Positions 17,749-26,278 of a DNA stretch of 64,000 bases are shown piece by piece; within the stretch, counting starts at the first letter, position 1; each line of letters starts with the position of its first letter. The notes beneath the pieces were generated by a model. That model was not told the DNA's origin and searched no databases. It worked only from the letters and a program-made list of their open reading frames with translations. Source of the DNA: Nocardia rhamnosiphila NBRC 108938 (GTDB taxonomy: Bacteria > Actinomycetota > Actinomycetes > Mycobacteriales > Mycobacteriaceae). The stretch covers positions 310,001-374,000 of the forward strand of contig NZ_JOAJ01000008.1 of NCBI RefSeq assembly GCF_000720425.1. The letters run 5' to 3'. Position numbers and translations under genes: made by a program.

Positions 17749-19056
17749 TCAGTTCTGTCCCGGCTCCGGTCGCAATACCGCGGCGCCGAGTAGGTGGGTG
17801 GCCTGCAGGGCCAGCCGCGGGTACAGGTCCGCGCCGGGTGCGTCGGTGCTCACGCCGATGAGGTTCAGCGCCTGCCGGACGCGGTACTGGACCGTATTGC
17901 GATGGACGGCCAGTCGGGTGGCGGCCGCCGCGTAACTGCGGTTCACGGCGAGGAATACGCGCAATGTCTCCCGCAGCCAGAGATTGCGTTCGTTGTCCAC
18001 CGCCAGTTCGCCGAGTTCGTCGGCGACGAATTCGCGCAGCGTATCGATATCGCTCGCCAGCAGCGCGACCGCCGACACGTCGGGATAGGACAGGACGCGG
18101 GCGCCGTGCTCTCCACCCAGCAGCGCGAGCCGGCGTACCCGGTCGGCCTGACCCGCGGTGCGCCGGAAGCCGGTGACCCCGCTGCCGTAACCGCCGAAGG
18201 CCACCCGCACCGGCAGGGCCCGGTCGGAGAGCAACTGTTCGATCGCGGCACTGTCGACGGGTGTCTCGGGCGGGAGGGCGAACCACATCCGGGCCTCGTG
18301 TTCGTCCACCGGCACAAGCAGGTTGCCGTGCGCCCGATCGAACACGGTGGTCAGTGCCGTGCGGAGGTGGTCGAAAACCTCCACGGCGGTGGCGGGGTCG
18401 ATATGCGGGTCGGTCCAGGCGTCGATCGCGAGGTGCCCGCGGGTGAGCGGATAGTGCAGTACCTGCTCCGCGGCCTCGGTATCGGTGGTGGTGCCGTTGA
18501 GCAGCCGGGTCACCCACTGCTGCCGTAGCCCGCCCCGGTTTCCGACCCACCGATCACGTTCCCGTTCGTAGGCGACACCGACCTGCTCGCACACCCGATC
18601 GATGTACACCGAGGTGCGGTTGACGATATGGACGATCGCCGACGTGGTCACCGGGCCGCCGCCGCCGAATTCGATCGCGTAGCGCATCCCGGTGTCCAGG
18701 AAGCCGGCCTGACCGATCCGGTACGCCCGGATCAACGCCGACGCCGGCACATCGCGCTGGGCGAGGATCCGGGCGTACACCAGGGCCCGCTCCGGCGCTC
18801 GGACATCGTCTTCGGCGGCCTCGTTCTGCAGGAACTGCAGGACTTCCATCAAGTTGTCGGTCGTCCCGTCCTCCATCAGTTCACGCAGCCGGGGGTCCTG
18901 ATCAAGCGCCGGCACCTGCGCGCGCATCATCTGCGACAACTCGTCGACGAATTGGTCGCGGTCCCGGAGGAATGTCTGCGCCACCAGACCGACCACCTCT
19001 TCGGTGCTGTGCGCCGCCTGTCGTTGCTCCACAGTGGTAATGATCGCGCGGCCCAC
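17749..19056 (-). CDS. PucR/CdaR-type transcriptional regulator
   Basis: A 435-residue regulator. The C-terminal helix-turn-helix SYAAAATRLAVHRNTVQYRV is the hallmark of the PucR/CdaR family. It is preceded by a GGDEF-like region lacking catalytic motifs and an N-terminal helical domain (about 20-160) of the RsbRD/PucR type. Members activate catabolic genes in response to a metabolite. It is transcribed in the same direction as the lactonase about 300 bases downstream and divergently from a small membrane protein, so either may be a target. No ligand can be inferred. Confidence 0.88.
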   Translation of the reverse strand: MGRAIITTVEQRQAAHSTEEVVGLVAQTFLRDRDQFVDELSQMMRAQVPALDQDPRLRELMEDGTTDNLMEVLQFLQNEAAEDDVRAPERALVYARILAQRDVPASALIRAYRIGQAGFLDTGMRYAIEFGGGGPVTTSAIVHIVNRTSVYIDRVCEQVGVAYERERDRWVGNRGGLRQQWVTRLLNGTTTDTEAAEQVLHYPLTRGHLAIDAWTDPHIDPATAVEVFDHLRTALTTVFDRAHGNLLVPVDEHEARMWFALPPETPVDSAAIEQLLSDRALPVRVAFGGYGSGVTGFRRTAGQADRVRRLALLGGEHGARVLSYPDVSAVALLASDIDTLREFVADELGELAVDNERNLWLRETLRVFLAVNRSYAAAATRLAVHRNTVQYRVRQALNLIGVSTDAPGADLYPRLALQATHLLGAAVLRPEPGQN

Positions 19057-19226
19057 CGGCCGGGTGACCGGGCGGGCGGTCGTCCCCGGCCGCGTCGGCC
19101 CGGCCGGCGCCGAACCGGTGTCCCGACCGGCGCGGACGGTTAGAGTCGGCGGACAGGCGGACGGCCGGTGTCCCGGACCGCCCGCGGCAGTGTTGGGCAG
19201 GACCGACGGGGTGCGGGGCAGCTGTT

Positions 19227-19778
19227 ATGAAGATTTCCGCCGGTGCGCCCGGATGGTACGACGCGTGCTCTCCGGCGGAACGCGCCGCCACGGTCGCGCT
19301 GGCCGCCACCCGCCGGAAGTGGTCGGTGCTGTGGTCGGCGGCGGCCGCGACCGGTGTCGTCCTCGCCTGCTATCCGGCGGCGGCCGGGCTGCTGCCGCTG
19401 CCCGGGCCGGAACCCGCCGCCCCGCCCGGGGCGCTGTCGTTCGCGATCGGCGCACTCCTGCTCGATCTCGCGGTCCTGGTGGTCAACAGTGTGGCCTGGG
19501 GGCGGGTGGAGCGCGTGTTCTCCGGGGTGGCGCCGGACGAGGTGGTGCGCCCGTTCCGCTGGGTGCGCTGGCTGCCCACCTCGCTGGTCTCGCTGCTGGG
19601 GACCGTCGCGATGCTCGTGGTCGGGGTGTATCCGCTCGCGCTATACGGCGAGACGGGCCTGCGGGGGCTGTCGGCCGCCGATTGGGCGAGCGCCGGCGTG
19701 GCGGTGCTGTGTGTGCTGTGCGGTCTGTCGACCCTGTGGCTGAAGGTGATCCTGCGACCGGTCCGGACCGGGCCGTAA
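19227..19778 (+). CDS. Hypothetical membrane protein, four helices
   Basis: A 183-residue protein with four predicted transmembrane helices, at about residues 33-55, 70-90, 117-140 and 152-172, and a positively charged C-terminus. I recognise no family motif. It is divergent from the PucR regulator, with 170 bases between the two starts. The start ATG at 19227 precedes an in-frame polar segment and the first helix. Coding is supported by codon use and the regular helix pattern. Confidence 0.65.
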   Translation: MKISAGAPGWYDACSPAERAATVALAATRRKWSVLWSAAAATGVVLACYPAAAGLLPLPGPEPAAPPGALSFAIGALLLDLAVLVVNSVAWGRVERVFSGVAPDEVVRPFRWVRWLPTSLVSLLGTVAMLVVGVYPLALYGETGLRGLSAADWASAGVAVLCVLCGLSTLWLKVILRPVRTGP

Positions 19779-19811
19779 CGGTGCGGATCGCCGCGACGCC
19801 CGGCCGGATGC

Positions 19812-20672
19812 TCAGTTCAGCGGACTGCGTCGCTCCAGCAGTACCGCGTCGCGCCAGCGGCCTTCGGAGCGGCCGCTACGCTCCCGGATACCGACGGTGC
19901 GGAAGCCCGCCGCGTGATACAGCGAGATCCCGGCCCGGTCCTCCGGGAACGCGGTGGTCTGCAGGGCGCGCAGGCCCGCGTCCTCGGCGGCCGTGACCTG
20001 GCGGCGGAGCAGGGCGGTGCCGACACCGCGACCCTCGAGTTCGTCGGCGACCATGACGCAACTGTCGGCGACGTCCCGATAGAACGCGTGGCCCGAGACC
20101 GGGGTGAGGGCCGCCCACCCGGCGATCCGGCCGTCGGCTTCGGCGACCCAGCGGTGCCCGGGCAGCCACTGGCGGTCCAGGGCCTCCCGGTCGGGTGCGT
20201 CGGCGGCGCCGACAGCGGGATAGGCCGCCCCCCGGGCGGCGTGGATGGCGCGCACGGCTTCCCAGTCCGCGTCGGTCAACGCCCGGACGGTGATATCGCC
20301 CGGCGGCTCGTCCGGGCAGGATGGCCGGGGGGTGAGCAGGCCCATCACCGCGTCGGCGGTATGTGGCAGTTCGGTGCAGCGGTGTGGATCGACGGTGACG
20401 AGGGTGGCAGTGCCCTCTTTGTGTACTGTCACGAACCCGGCGTCGGTGAGCTTGCGGACATGGTGGGAGACGGTCGGCTGTCCGATACCGAGTGCTTCGG
20501 CGATTTCGCCGATGTGGATGCCGGCGGGGCTCGTGGCGACCTGGTGCAGTAACCGGACCCGGGTCGGGTCGGCCAGGCAGGAAAACCAGCCTGCGTAGAT
20601 GGCCGCGTCGGCGACCGGGAGCGCGTCACCGCGCACCTGGTCCCGCACGACCGGCGGTGCCAAGGAGGTCAT
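19812..20672 (-). CDS. ArsR-type regulator fused to GNAT acetyltransferase
   Basis: A 286-residue two-domain protein. Residues about 15-105 are an ArsR/SmtB winged helix: CLADPTRVRLLHQVA, then GIGQPTVSHHVRKLTDAGFV, and a cysteine-bearing tail (CTELPHTA, PSCPDE). Residues about 125-286 are a GNAT acetyltransferase with the acetyl-CoA loop GRGVGTALL and SLYHAAGFRTVG. Its ending, GRWRDAVLLERRS, is like phosphinothricin acetyltransferases and the arsinothricin acetyltransferase ArsN1. The ATG at 20672 was chosen because it precedes the ArsR fold and sits 11 bases from the ATATC-N7-GATAT operator. A self-regulated detoxifier of arsenical or phosphinate antibiotics is a reasonable inference. No arsenate reductase or efflux gene lies nearby. 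Confidence 0.85.
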   Translation of the reverse strand: MTSLAPPVVRDQVRGDALPVADAAIYAGWFSCLADPTRVRLLHQVATSPAGIHIGEIAEALGIGQPTVSHHVRKLTDAGFVTVHKEGTATLVTVDPHRCTELPHTADAVMGLLTPRPSCPDEPPGDITVRALTDADWEAVRAIHAARGAAYPAVGAADAPDREALDRQWLPGHRWVAEADGRIAGWAALTPVSGHAFYRDVADSCVMVADELEGRGVGTALLRRQVTAAEDAGLRALQTTAFPEDRAGISLYHAAGFRTVGIRERSGRSEGRWRDAVLLERRSPLN

Positions 20673-20682
20673 GGGGGCCACT

Positions 20683-20699
20683 ATATCGACGGAAGATAT
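20683..20699. promoter_or_regulatory. Candidate ArsR operator (ATATC-N7-GATAT)
   Basis: Perfect 5-bp arms separated by seven bases lie 11 bases before the start codon of the ArsR-GNAT fusion. They resemble the AT-rich dyads bound by ArsR/SmtB repressors and stand out in a GC-rich context. Autorepression is inferred. Confidence 0.55.
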
Positions 20700-20741
20700 T
20701 CCACCCGAGAAAGTCGACTTTCCACCGTTTATCCAGTGTCG

Positions 20742-20823
20742 TCGATATTTCCGGGGGCCGGTATCGCCGGTAACCGCGATTCCTTTCGGGCGCGATTGCC
20801 GGTGACCGGCGTGCGGATATCGA
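20742..20823. repeat. Extended stem-loop
   Basis: An outer stem, TCGATAT (20742-20748) with ATATCGA (20817-20823), surrounds an inner one. In the inner stem, 20757-20778 pairs imperfectly with 20791-20810 around a 12-nt loop. It is not beside an open reading frame end, so it is unlikely to be a simple terminator. Confidence 0.5.
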
Positions 20824-21167
20824 AAGATACTGTCGACCGGGGGATTCCGCGCGAAAGTGTTTCCGCCACCGGTACGGCCCGGCGTGAGAGCAGAGCGCGG
20901 GTGGACGGATGCGGCGCGTATTCCACGCCGGAGCGCGAGCATGAATTCTTTACCGATCTGTTTCCTGTTGTGGATGGAATTGACGCCGGGTCCGGGAAAG
21001 TGTCCGCATCGAATTTTCCGGGCAGTAGCTGTCCCGGAAGATTACATTCGGGTGTCCGCGCGACACCTGGGTGTCGGGCGCTTCCGGTGGCCGATCTCGG
21101 CGGGTCCGGCAGCATACCCGGCCGTATACCGTCCCGGACGGACATTGCCGGAAACCTCGGATGACCT

Positions 21168-21173
21168 TACTGT
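21168..21173 (+). promoter_or_regulatory. -10 element TACTGT for a leaderless transcript
   Basis: TACTGT fits TANNNT and ends seven bases before the ATG at 21180. No spaced ribosome site is present (AAGG directly abuts the ATG). Both facts suggest transcription begins at the start codon. Confidence 0.45.
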
Positions 21174-21179
21174 GTAAGG

Positions 21180-22403
21180 ATGAGCAGCGTCGCTTATTCC
21201 GGCACCGCCGGAGCAGAATTTCGGCGGCTGACGTCCGCATTCACCCGGGTCTACGGTGGCAGGAAGGGCGTAGGTGCGGCGCTGGCGGTGTATCGGCACG
21301 GGGAACCGGTTCTCGATATCTGGACAGGGGAGTCCGCGCCGGGACGGCCCTGGACCCGCGACACCGGTGCGGTGGTGTTCTCGGCGACCAAGGGCATCTC
21401 GGCCACGGTTGTGCATCGGCTCGCCGATCGCGGTCTCATCGACTACGACGCCCCGGTCTGTGAGTACTGGCCCGCGTTCGGTTGTAACAACAAGGACAAG
21501 ATCACCGTCCGGCAGGTGCTCACCCATTCGGCCGGTCTGTCCGGTGTCGGCGCGCTGGCGGCGCAGGGCGCCGAACTGCTCGACCACGAACTCATGGCCG
21601 AACGCCTGGCCGCCGCCACCCCGGACCGGCTGCTCGGCGTGCCCGCCTACCACGCGATGACCTTCGGCTGGCTGCTCGCCGGACTGGCTCGGGAGGTCAC
21701 CGGCGTCAGTATGAAGGAACTGTTCCAGCGCGAGGTCGCGCTCCCACTGGGCACCGACGGTGTGCATCTGGGCCGCCCGGCCGCGGGTTCGGTCACCGTG
21801 GCGGCCGAGAGCTTCGGCGCGGGCTTCTCCTTCGCCGGCACGCCGCGCGGTTCCCGGCTGGTCACCCTGCTGCAGAGCATTCCCGGCGCGCTCGGCGTCA
21901 GCAGCCGCTCCCTGTTCATCCCCGGCGCCGAGGCCATCCTGTCCGGCCCGAACCCGCCGGTGCTGGACAGCGAGATGCCGGCCGCCAACGGTGTGTGCAG
22001 CGCCAACGGCCTGGCCGCGGTGTACGAACCGCTGGCCTGCAACGGGCTCGCCGGTGGCCGGCGGTACCTGTCCGGCGCCACCGTGCAGGCCATCCGCCGG
22101 ATCGAACGGTTCCGGCCCGATACCGGGTTGTTCCTCTATATGGGACCGCTGTGGCATCTCGGGTACCACGCCATGCCCACCCTCGGCGCACCCCGCGGGT
22201 TCGGCCATATCGGCCTGGGCGGCTCGTTCGGCTGGGCGGATCCGGACAGCGGTATCTCGCTCGGTTTCGTGCACAACCGGCTGGCGATGGAAACGCTGGC
22301 CGTGGACCAGTCCGCGTTCGCCTGGCTGCTGCCCCTGGTCATGTCCGGGGCCCGCTCGGCCGCCCGGATCGGCCGCGGCGCACCCCGGGAGGCCGCGGCC
22401 TGA
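21180..22403 (+). CDS. Beta-lactamase-fold serine hydrolase (class C/EstB type)
   Basis: A 407-residue esterase or beta-lactamase-related hydrolase. The S-x-x-K nucleophile motif SATK (Ser68, Lys71) is followed by a Tyr motif, YHAMTFGWL (Tyr157), and a C-terminal GHIGLGGSFGWADP. This is the Ser-Lys-Tyr arrangement of family VIII carboxylesterases and the mycobacterial LipL/LipE group. There is no signal peptide, so it is probably cytoplasmic, which argues for an esterase rather than a true beta-lactamase. It ends four bases before the convergent ilvA stop. Confidence 0.88.
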   Translation: MSSVAYSGTAGAEFRRLTSAFTRVYGGRKGVGAALAVYRHGEPVLDIWTGESAPGRPWTRDTGAVVFSATKGISATVVHRLADRGLIDYDAPVCEYWPAFGCNNKDKITVRQVLTHSAGLSGVGALAAQGAELLDHELMAERLAAATPDRLLGVPAYHAMTFGWLLAGLAREVTGVSMKELFQREVALPLGTDGVHLGRPAAGSVTVAAESFGAGFSFAGTPRGSRLVTLLQSIPGALGVSSRSLFIPGAEAILSGPNPPVLDSEMPAANGVCSANGLAAVYEPLACNGLAGGRRYLSGATVQAIRRIERFRPDTGLFLYMGPLWHLGYHAMPTLGAPRGFGHIGLGGSFGWADPDSGISLGFVHNRLAMETLAVDQSAFAWLLPLVMSGARSAARIGRGAPREAAA

Positions 22404-22407
22404 TCAC

Positions 22408-23823
22408 TCAGGTCAGATAGCGGTAGGCCGGGGAACCCGGTTCGAGCCGCTCACACTGGATCGGGGAATGGGCGATCCGGTCCAGCAGCGGTTGCAGGCC
22501 GGTGCGTTCGCCCAGTTCGACACCGACCAGCGCGGCCCCGGTTTCCCGGTTGTTGCGTTTGACGTATTCGAACAGGGTGATGTCGTCGTCGGGACCCAGT
22601 ACTTCGTCGAGGAACCGGCGCAGCGCTCCGGGTTCCTGCGGGAAGTCCACCAGGAAATAGTGCTTGAGCCCCTGGTGGACCAGGGAACGTTCGATGACCT
22701 CGCCGTATCGGGATACATCGTTGTTCCCGCCCGAGACCACACAGACCACGGTGGACCCGGGCTCCGGGGGTGATTCCAGCAGCCCGGTGATCGCCAGCGC
22801 ACCCGCGGGCTCGGCGATGATCCCCTCGCTCTGGTACAGGTCCAGCATGGCGGTGCAGACGGCTCCCTCGTCCACCCGCAGCAACCGGAAGGAGCCGGCG
22901 CCGCCGGGGGGTTCGGTCGAGATGAGCAAGGGCAGGGAGCCGTGCGAGACCACCCGCCCGCCGAAACCGGCCACCGCGTCGTAGGGCACCCGGCCGATCC
23001 GGCGGACCGCGGCGCCGTCGACGAACGGGTCGACCTCGGGCAGGGTGACCGGCCCGCCCGCGACCAGCGCCGCGGTCATCGAGGCGGCCCCGGCGGGCTC
23101 GACCGCGAGGATCGCCGTCTGCGGGGCTCGTTCCCGCAGATAGGTGCCGATACCGGCGAGGCACCCGCCGCCACCGACGGGGACCACCACCAGATCCGGC
23201 GCGGTCCCGAGCTGATCGAGGATTTCGGCGGCGATGGTGCCCTGACCGGCGGCGGTCCGGGTGTCGTCGAACGGCGGCACCATGGTGGCGCCGGTGCGCC
23301 GGACATCGTCGGCGGCCGCGGCGGCCGCGGCGTCGAAGGTTTCGCCGACGGCGATCAGTTCGACGAATTCGCCGCCGTGGACCCGGATCCGGTCGCGCTT
23401 CTGTCTGGGCGTGGTGGTGGGGACGTAGATGCGGCCGGTGATGCCCATGGCCCGGCAGGCGAACGCCACACCCTGGGCGTGGTTACCGGCGCTCGCCGCG
23501 ACCACACCCGCCGCGCGCTCGGTGTCGCTGAGCTGGACCACCAGGTTGTATGCGCCGCGCAGCTTGTAGGAGCGCACGACGGTGAGATCCTCGCGTTTGA
23601 GGTACACCTGGGCGCCGGTGAGCTGCGACAGGCGCGGGCATAGTTGTAGGGGAGTGGGCTCGATAATGTCGGCGATGCGTTTGGCTGCGGCGTCGATCTC
23701 GTCCGCGGTCAACGCGGGACGGGCTTCTGGCAGGTGAGTGAGCACATCGGACACCCGGTCCATGCTGCCACCCACCGCGGCCGTAGCGCGCGGCGGGTGG
23801 CCGTGTCCTGCACTTTCGTTCAT
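22408..23823 (-). CDS. ilvA: Biosynthetic threonine dehydratase
   Basis: A PLP enzyme that converts threonine to 2-oxobutanoate, the first step of isoleucine synthesis. The product is 471 residues from ATG 23823. PLP Lys87 lies in VRSYKLRGAYN, the phosphate loop is VGGGGC (216-221), and a single ACT-like domain (about 390-470) starts at KHYFLVDFPQEPGALRRF, where isoleucine feedback acts. An insertion of about 19 residues (294-312) sits just before the conserved DEGAVCTAM and is absent from the M. tuberculosis protein as I recall it. The alternative start ATG 23763 gives 451 residues; neither has a strong ribosome site. Confidence 0.93.
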   Translation of the reverse strand: MNESAGHGHPPRATAAVGGSMDRVSDVLTHLPEARPALTADEIDAAAKRIADIIEPTPLQLCPRLSQLTGAQVYLKREDLTVVRSYKLRGAYNLVVQLSDTERAAGVVAASAGNHAQGVAFACRAMGITGRIYVPTTTPRQKRDRIRVHGGEFVELIAVGETFDAAAAAAADDVRRTGATMVPPFDDTRTAAGQGTIAAEILDQLGTAPDLVVVPVGGGGCLAGIGTYLRERAPQTAILAVEPAGAASMTAALVAGGPVTLPEVDPFVDGAAVRRIGRVPYDAVAGFGGRVVSHGSLPLLISTEPPGGAGSFRLLRVDEGAVCTAMLDLYQSEGIIAEPAGALAITGLLESPPEPGSTVVCVVSGGNNDVSRYGEVIERSLVHQGLKHYFLVDFPQEPGALRRFLDEVLGPDDDITLFEYVKRNNRETGAALVGVELGERTGLQPLLDRIAHSPIQCERLEPGSPAYRYLT

Positions 23824-23872
23824 CTGGGCAGCGTGGTCCCGGACTGCCGGAATAACGCCCGGACCGGTGTCG

Positions 23873-24307
23873 TCAGCGCGGGGTGAGCACGAAGACCGGG
23901 ATCTGGCGATCGGTCTTGAGCTGATAGTCGGCGTAGGGCGGGTACGCGGCGACGGCCCGCGTCCACCAGAGTGCCTTCTCCTCGCCGAACACCTCGCGGG
24001 CGGTGTAGTCCTTGGTGACGGTGCCGTCCTGCAGCTCGACATGGGGTTCGGCGACCACATTGTGGTACCAGACCGGATGCTTCGGCGCGCCGCCCAGCGA
24101 GGCGACGATCGCGTATTCGCCGCCGTGTTCGACCCGCATGAGCGCGGTCTTGCGCAGTTTGCCGCTCTTGTTGCCGACGGTCGTCAGCACCACCACCGGC
24201 ATGCCCTGCATGGTGGTGCCCTCGGTACCGCCGGAGTTCTCGATCTTCTCGGCCTGCTCGCGGGCCCAGTCGGATGTGGACGGTGCGTATTCTCCAGTCA
24301 ATGGCAT
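23873..24307 (-). CDS. F420-type nitroreductase family protein (Ddn-like)
   Basis: A 144-residue split-barrel protein of the Ddn family, which uses the deazaflavin F420H2 to reduce nitro compounds and quinones. Typical features are [20 protein letters not shown] (the G-x-K-S-G-K-x-R-K phosphate-binding stretch), [19 protein letters not shown], and the C-terminal [20 protein letters not shown]. The start at 24307 gives the family's usual length; in-frame codons further upstream would add about 89 unlikely residues. A strong hairpin, CCCGGGAA...TTCCCGGG (24310-24347), abuts the start. It lies 49 bases upstream of ilvA in the same direction and may be co-transcribed with it. Confidence 0.85.
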   Translation of the reverse strand: MPLTGEYAPSTSDWAREQAEKIENSGGTEGTTMQGMPVVVLTTVGNKSGKLRKTALMRVEHGGEYAIVASLGGAPKHPVWYHNVVAEPHVELQDGTVTKDYTAREVFGEEKALWWTRAVAAYPPYADYQLKTDRQIPVFVLTPR

Positions 24308-24309
24308 AT

Positions 24310-24347
24310 CCCGGGAAACGTCCCGGACGGGGCCGCTTGTTCCCGGG
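24310..24347. repeat. Inverted repeat abutting the Ddn-like gene start
   Basis: Perfect 8-bp arms, CCCGGGAA (24310-24317) and TTCCCGGG (24340-24347), have a 22-base spacer that itself contains GTCCCGGAC. It lies two bases upstream of the start codon, in the leader or promoter of the gene, so it may hinder or regulate initiation. Confidence 0.45.
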
Positions 24348-24485
24348 GCGGTCCGACCTGGCCGGACAGGGCTTGCGCAGTGGCCCGGCCCACCGAGCCG
24401 GCGGCCGCGCGAGGTTTCGCGCCGGACGGCGGAGTATGTGGGCGGGAAAACAAAAGTTCGATGGACCGAACACCAGCTCCACGGG

Positions 24486-24491
24486 TAGCCT
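24486..24491 (+). promoter_or_regulatory. -10 element TAGCCT for a leaderless transcript
   Basis: TAGCCT fits TANNNT and ends six bases before the ATG at 24498. There is no ribosome site between it and the start codon. Confidence 0.4.
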
Positions 24492-24497
24492 GAACAT

Positions 24498-24716
24498 ATG
24501 ACCGCATCCCCGCTCACCGCCGTCCGCGGTCCGGCGGCTGTCGATATCGCGGGGTCGCGCTGGCCGGTGTACAAGCTGGAGGCGCTGGTCTTGGGACTGC
24601 TGGTGTTCCTGGTGGCAGCGGTTGTCCTGGGGTCGGTTCAGACCGGGGTGTTGCTGGGGGCGGCCGTGGGCGTGCTGCTGTGGTCCGCCGGGTGGTGGCG
24701 CTCGGCGCGCCGTTAG
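24498..24716 (+). CDS. Small two-helix membrane protein
   Basis: A 72-residue protein with a polar N-terminus (about 25 residues), two closely spaced transmembrane helices (about 28-46 and 49-66) joined by a Gly/Gln-Thr turn, and a basic C-terminal tail WWRSARR. I do not recognise the family. It is divergent from the Ddn-like gene, and a leaderless -10 element sits at the expected distance. Codon use favours coding. Confidence 0.6.
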   Translation: MTASPLTAVRGPAAVDIAGSRWPVYKLEALVLGLLVFLVAAVVLGSVQTGVLLGAAVGVLLWSAGWWRSARR

Positions 24717-24854
24717 CCGCCGCTTCCGTGCGCCACGCCGGGGGCGACGAGCCCCGCGCGGTTCCGCTCCGTACTAGTCTGGGCCGAGTTGAACACACGT
24801 CCACTTGGCTCCGGGTCGGATATCCGGATCCCCGAGGTACACGCGAGCCGATTC

Positions 24855-26267
24855 ATGACCGATCGAGTACATGCCTTCACCGACGACGCGCTGGGCGAAC
24901 ACGATGCGGTGGCGCTCGCCGCCCTGGTCCGCGCCGGTGCGACGAGTCCGGAGGAACTGGCCCGCGCGGCTTCGGCCCGGGCCGAAGCGGTGAATCCGCG
25001 GTTGAACGCGATCGCCTATCGATGCCCGGAGCCGCGACCGGCCACGGCCGGAGACGGTGTGTGGTACGGGGTTCCGGCCTTCGTGAAGGACAATGCGGAT
25101 GTGGCCGGGCTGCCGAGCTGTTACGGCAGCGCGGCGATCACGGCGCATCCCGCCGGTAGGCACGGCCGGTTCACCGCACAACTACTGAGCACCGGGGTGA
25201 CAGTCCTGGGCAAGACCACCATGCCCGAATTCGGTTTCACCTCCACCACCGAGTTCGAGCACGGCGACCCGACCCGCAACCCGTGGGACACCGGGTACAC
25301 CGTCGGCGGTTCCTCGGGCGGATCGGCCGCCCTGGTGGCGGCGGGTGTGGTGCCGGTGGCGCACGGTAACGACGGGGGCGGATCGCTGCGCATCCCGGCG
25401 GCCTGCGCGGGTCTGGTCTCGCTGAAACCCAGCCGGTTCCGGCACCTGGACAACGCCCAGGCGCGGCAGTTGCCGATCAAACTCGTCTCCGAGGGTGTGC
25501 TGTCCCGGTCGGTCCGTGATCAGGCCGCCTACCACGCGGCCGCCGAAGCCTATTGGCGCAATCCGAAACTGCCGCCCATAGGCACCGTCGAGGGACCCGC
25601 CACGCGGAAACTGCGGATCGGTCTGCTGACCACGGCGTGCAACGGTCTGGAACCCGACGCCGAGACCCTGGCCGCCGTGACCGAGACCGCCCGGATCCTG
25701 GAGAGCGCGGGACACACTATCGAGCCGATACCCTCACCGGTCTCGGCGGAGCTCGTCGCCGATTTCCTGCAGTACTGGGGATTCCTCGCACAGATGTCGG
25801 GCGTCACCGGGAAACTGAGTCACGGCCGCTCCTTCGATTCCGCCCGGCTGGAGACCTTCACCAAGGGGCTGGCCGCCGCCTTCCGCCGGCGGCTGTTCGC
25901 CACCCCGGGTGCGCTGTACCGGCTGAACCGGGCCCGCGCCGACTACGACGCGGTACTCACCCGCTACGACGCCGTCCTCTCGCCGGTACTCACCCACACC
26001 ACGCCCGAGATCGGATACCTGAATCCGGGAGTGCCGTTCGCCGAATCGATCGAGCGGGTCACGAACTTCGTCGGCTATACACCGATCAACAATGTCACCG
26101 GGTCGCCGTCCCTTGCCGTTCCGGCCGGTCTCACCGCGGCCGGACTGCCGGTCGGGGTCATGCTCAGCGGTCCCTACGGTGGCGAACGCACGCTGCTGGA
26201 ACTGGGTTTCCTGCTGGAAGCGCAGGCGCCGTTCCCGCGGATCGCCGCCGCGGCGACCGGATCCTGA
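24855..26267 (+). CDS. Amidase (amidase-signature family)
   Basis: A 470-residue amidohydrolase with the Ser-cisSer-Lys triad of the amidase-signature family. Lys78 is in AFVKDNAD, the Ser pair 153-154 in GGSSGGSAALVAAG, and nucleophile Ser177 in GNDGGGSLRIPA. The C-terminal NVTGSPSLAVPAG is also typical. Members hydrolyse linear amides such as 6-aminohexanoate-cyclic dimer or amino acid amides; the substrate here is unknown. ATG 24855 was chosen over 24789 because the shorter protein begins where family alignments usually do. The gene ends 11 bases before the convergent treY stop. Confidence 0.9.
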   Translation: MTDRVHAFTDDALGEHDAVALAALVRAGATSPEELARAASARAEAVNPRLNAIAYRCPEPRPATAGDGVWYGVPAFVKDNADVAGLPSCYGSAAITAHPAGRHGRFTAQLLSTGVTVLGKTTMPEFGFTSTTEFEHGDPTRNPWDTGYTVGGSSGGSAALVAAGVVPVAHGNDGGGSLRIPAACAGLVSLKPSRFRHLDNAQARQLPIKLVSEGVLSRSVRDQAAYHAAAEAYWRNPKLPPIGTVEGPATRKLRIGLLTTACNGLEPDAETLAAVTETARILESAGHTIEPIPSPVSAELVADFLQYWGFLAQMSGVTGKLSHGRSFDSARLETFTKGLAAAFRRRLFATPGALYRLNRARADYDAVLTRYDAVLSPVLTHTTPEIGYLNPGVPFAESIERVTNFVGYTPINNVTGSPSLAVPAGLTAAGLPVGVMLSGPYGGERTLLELGFLLEAQAPFPRIAAAATGS

Positions 26268-26278
26268 CGGCGGCGCGC

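Larger units (their letters stand above)
20700..21179. other. Hairpin-rich, lower-GC interval without a clear gene
   Basis: No frame here has convincing codon use or a ribosome site. Several perfect or near-perfect dyads are packed in: an 82-nt two-part stem at 20742-20823, TTCCGGG...CCCGGAA at 21016-21039, CGACACC-TG-GGTGTCG at 21061-21076 and CCGTCC-C-GGACGG at 21129-21141. It may encode a structured RNA or hold remnants of a small element. Confidence 0.45.

Noticed and set aside
17651..17935. A cysteine-rich 94-codon frame overlapping the 3' end of the PucR gene
   Set aside because: No ribosome site and mostly antisense to the clearly coding PucR C-terminus.
20736..21164. A 142-codon frame in the gap before the serine hydrolase
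   Set aside because: No ribosome site, Ser/Arg/Gly-rich translation, and the region is dominated by hairpins; treated as non-coding.
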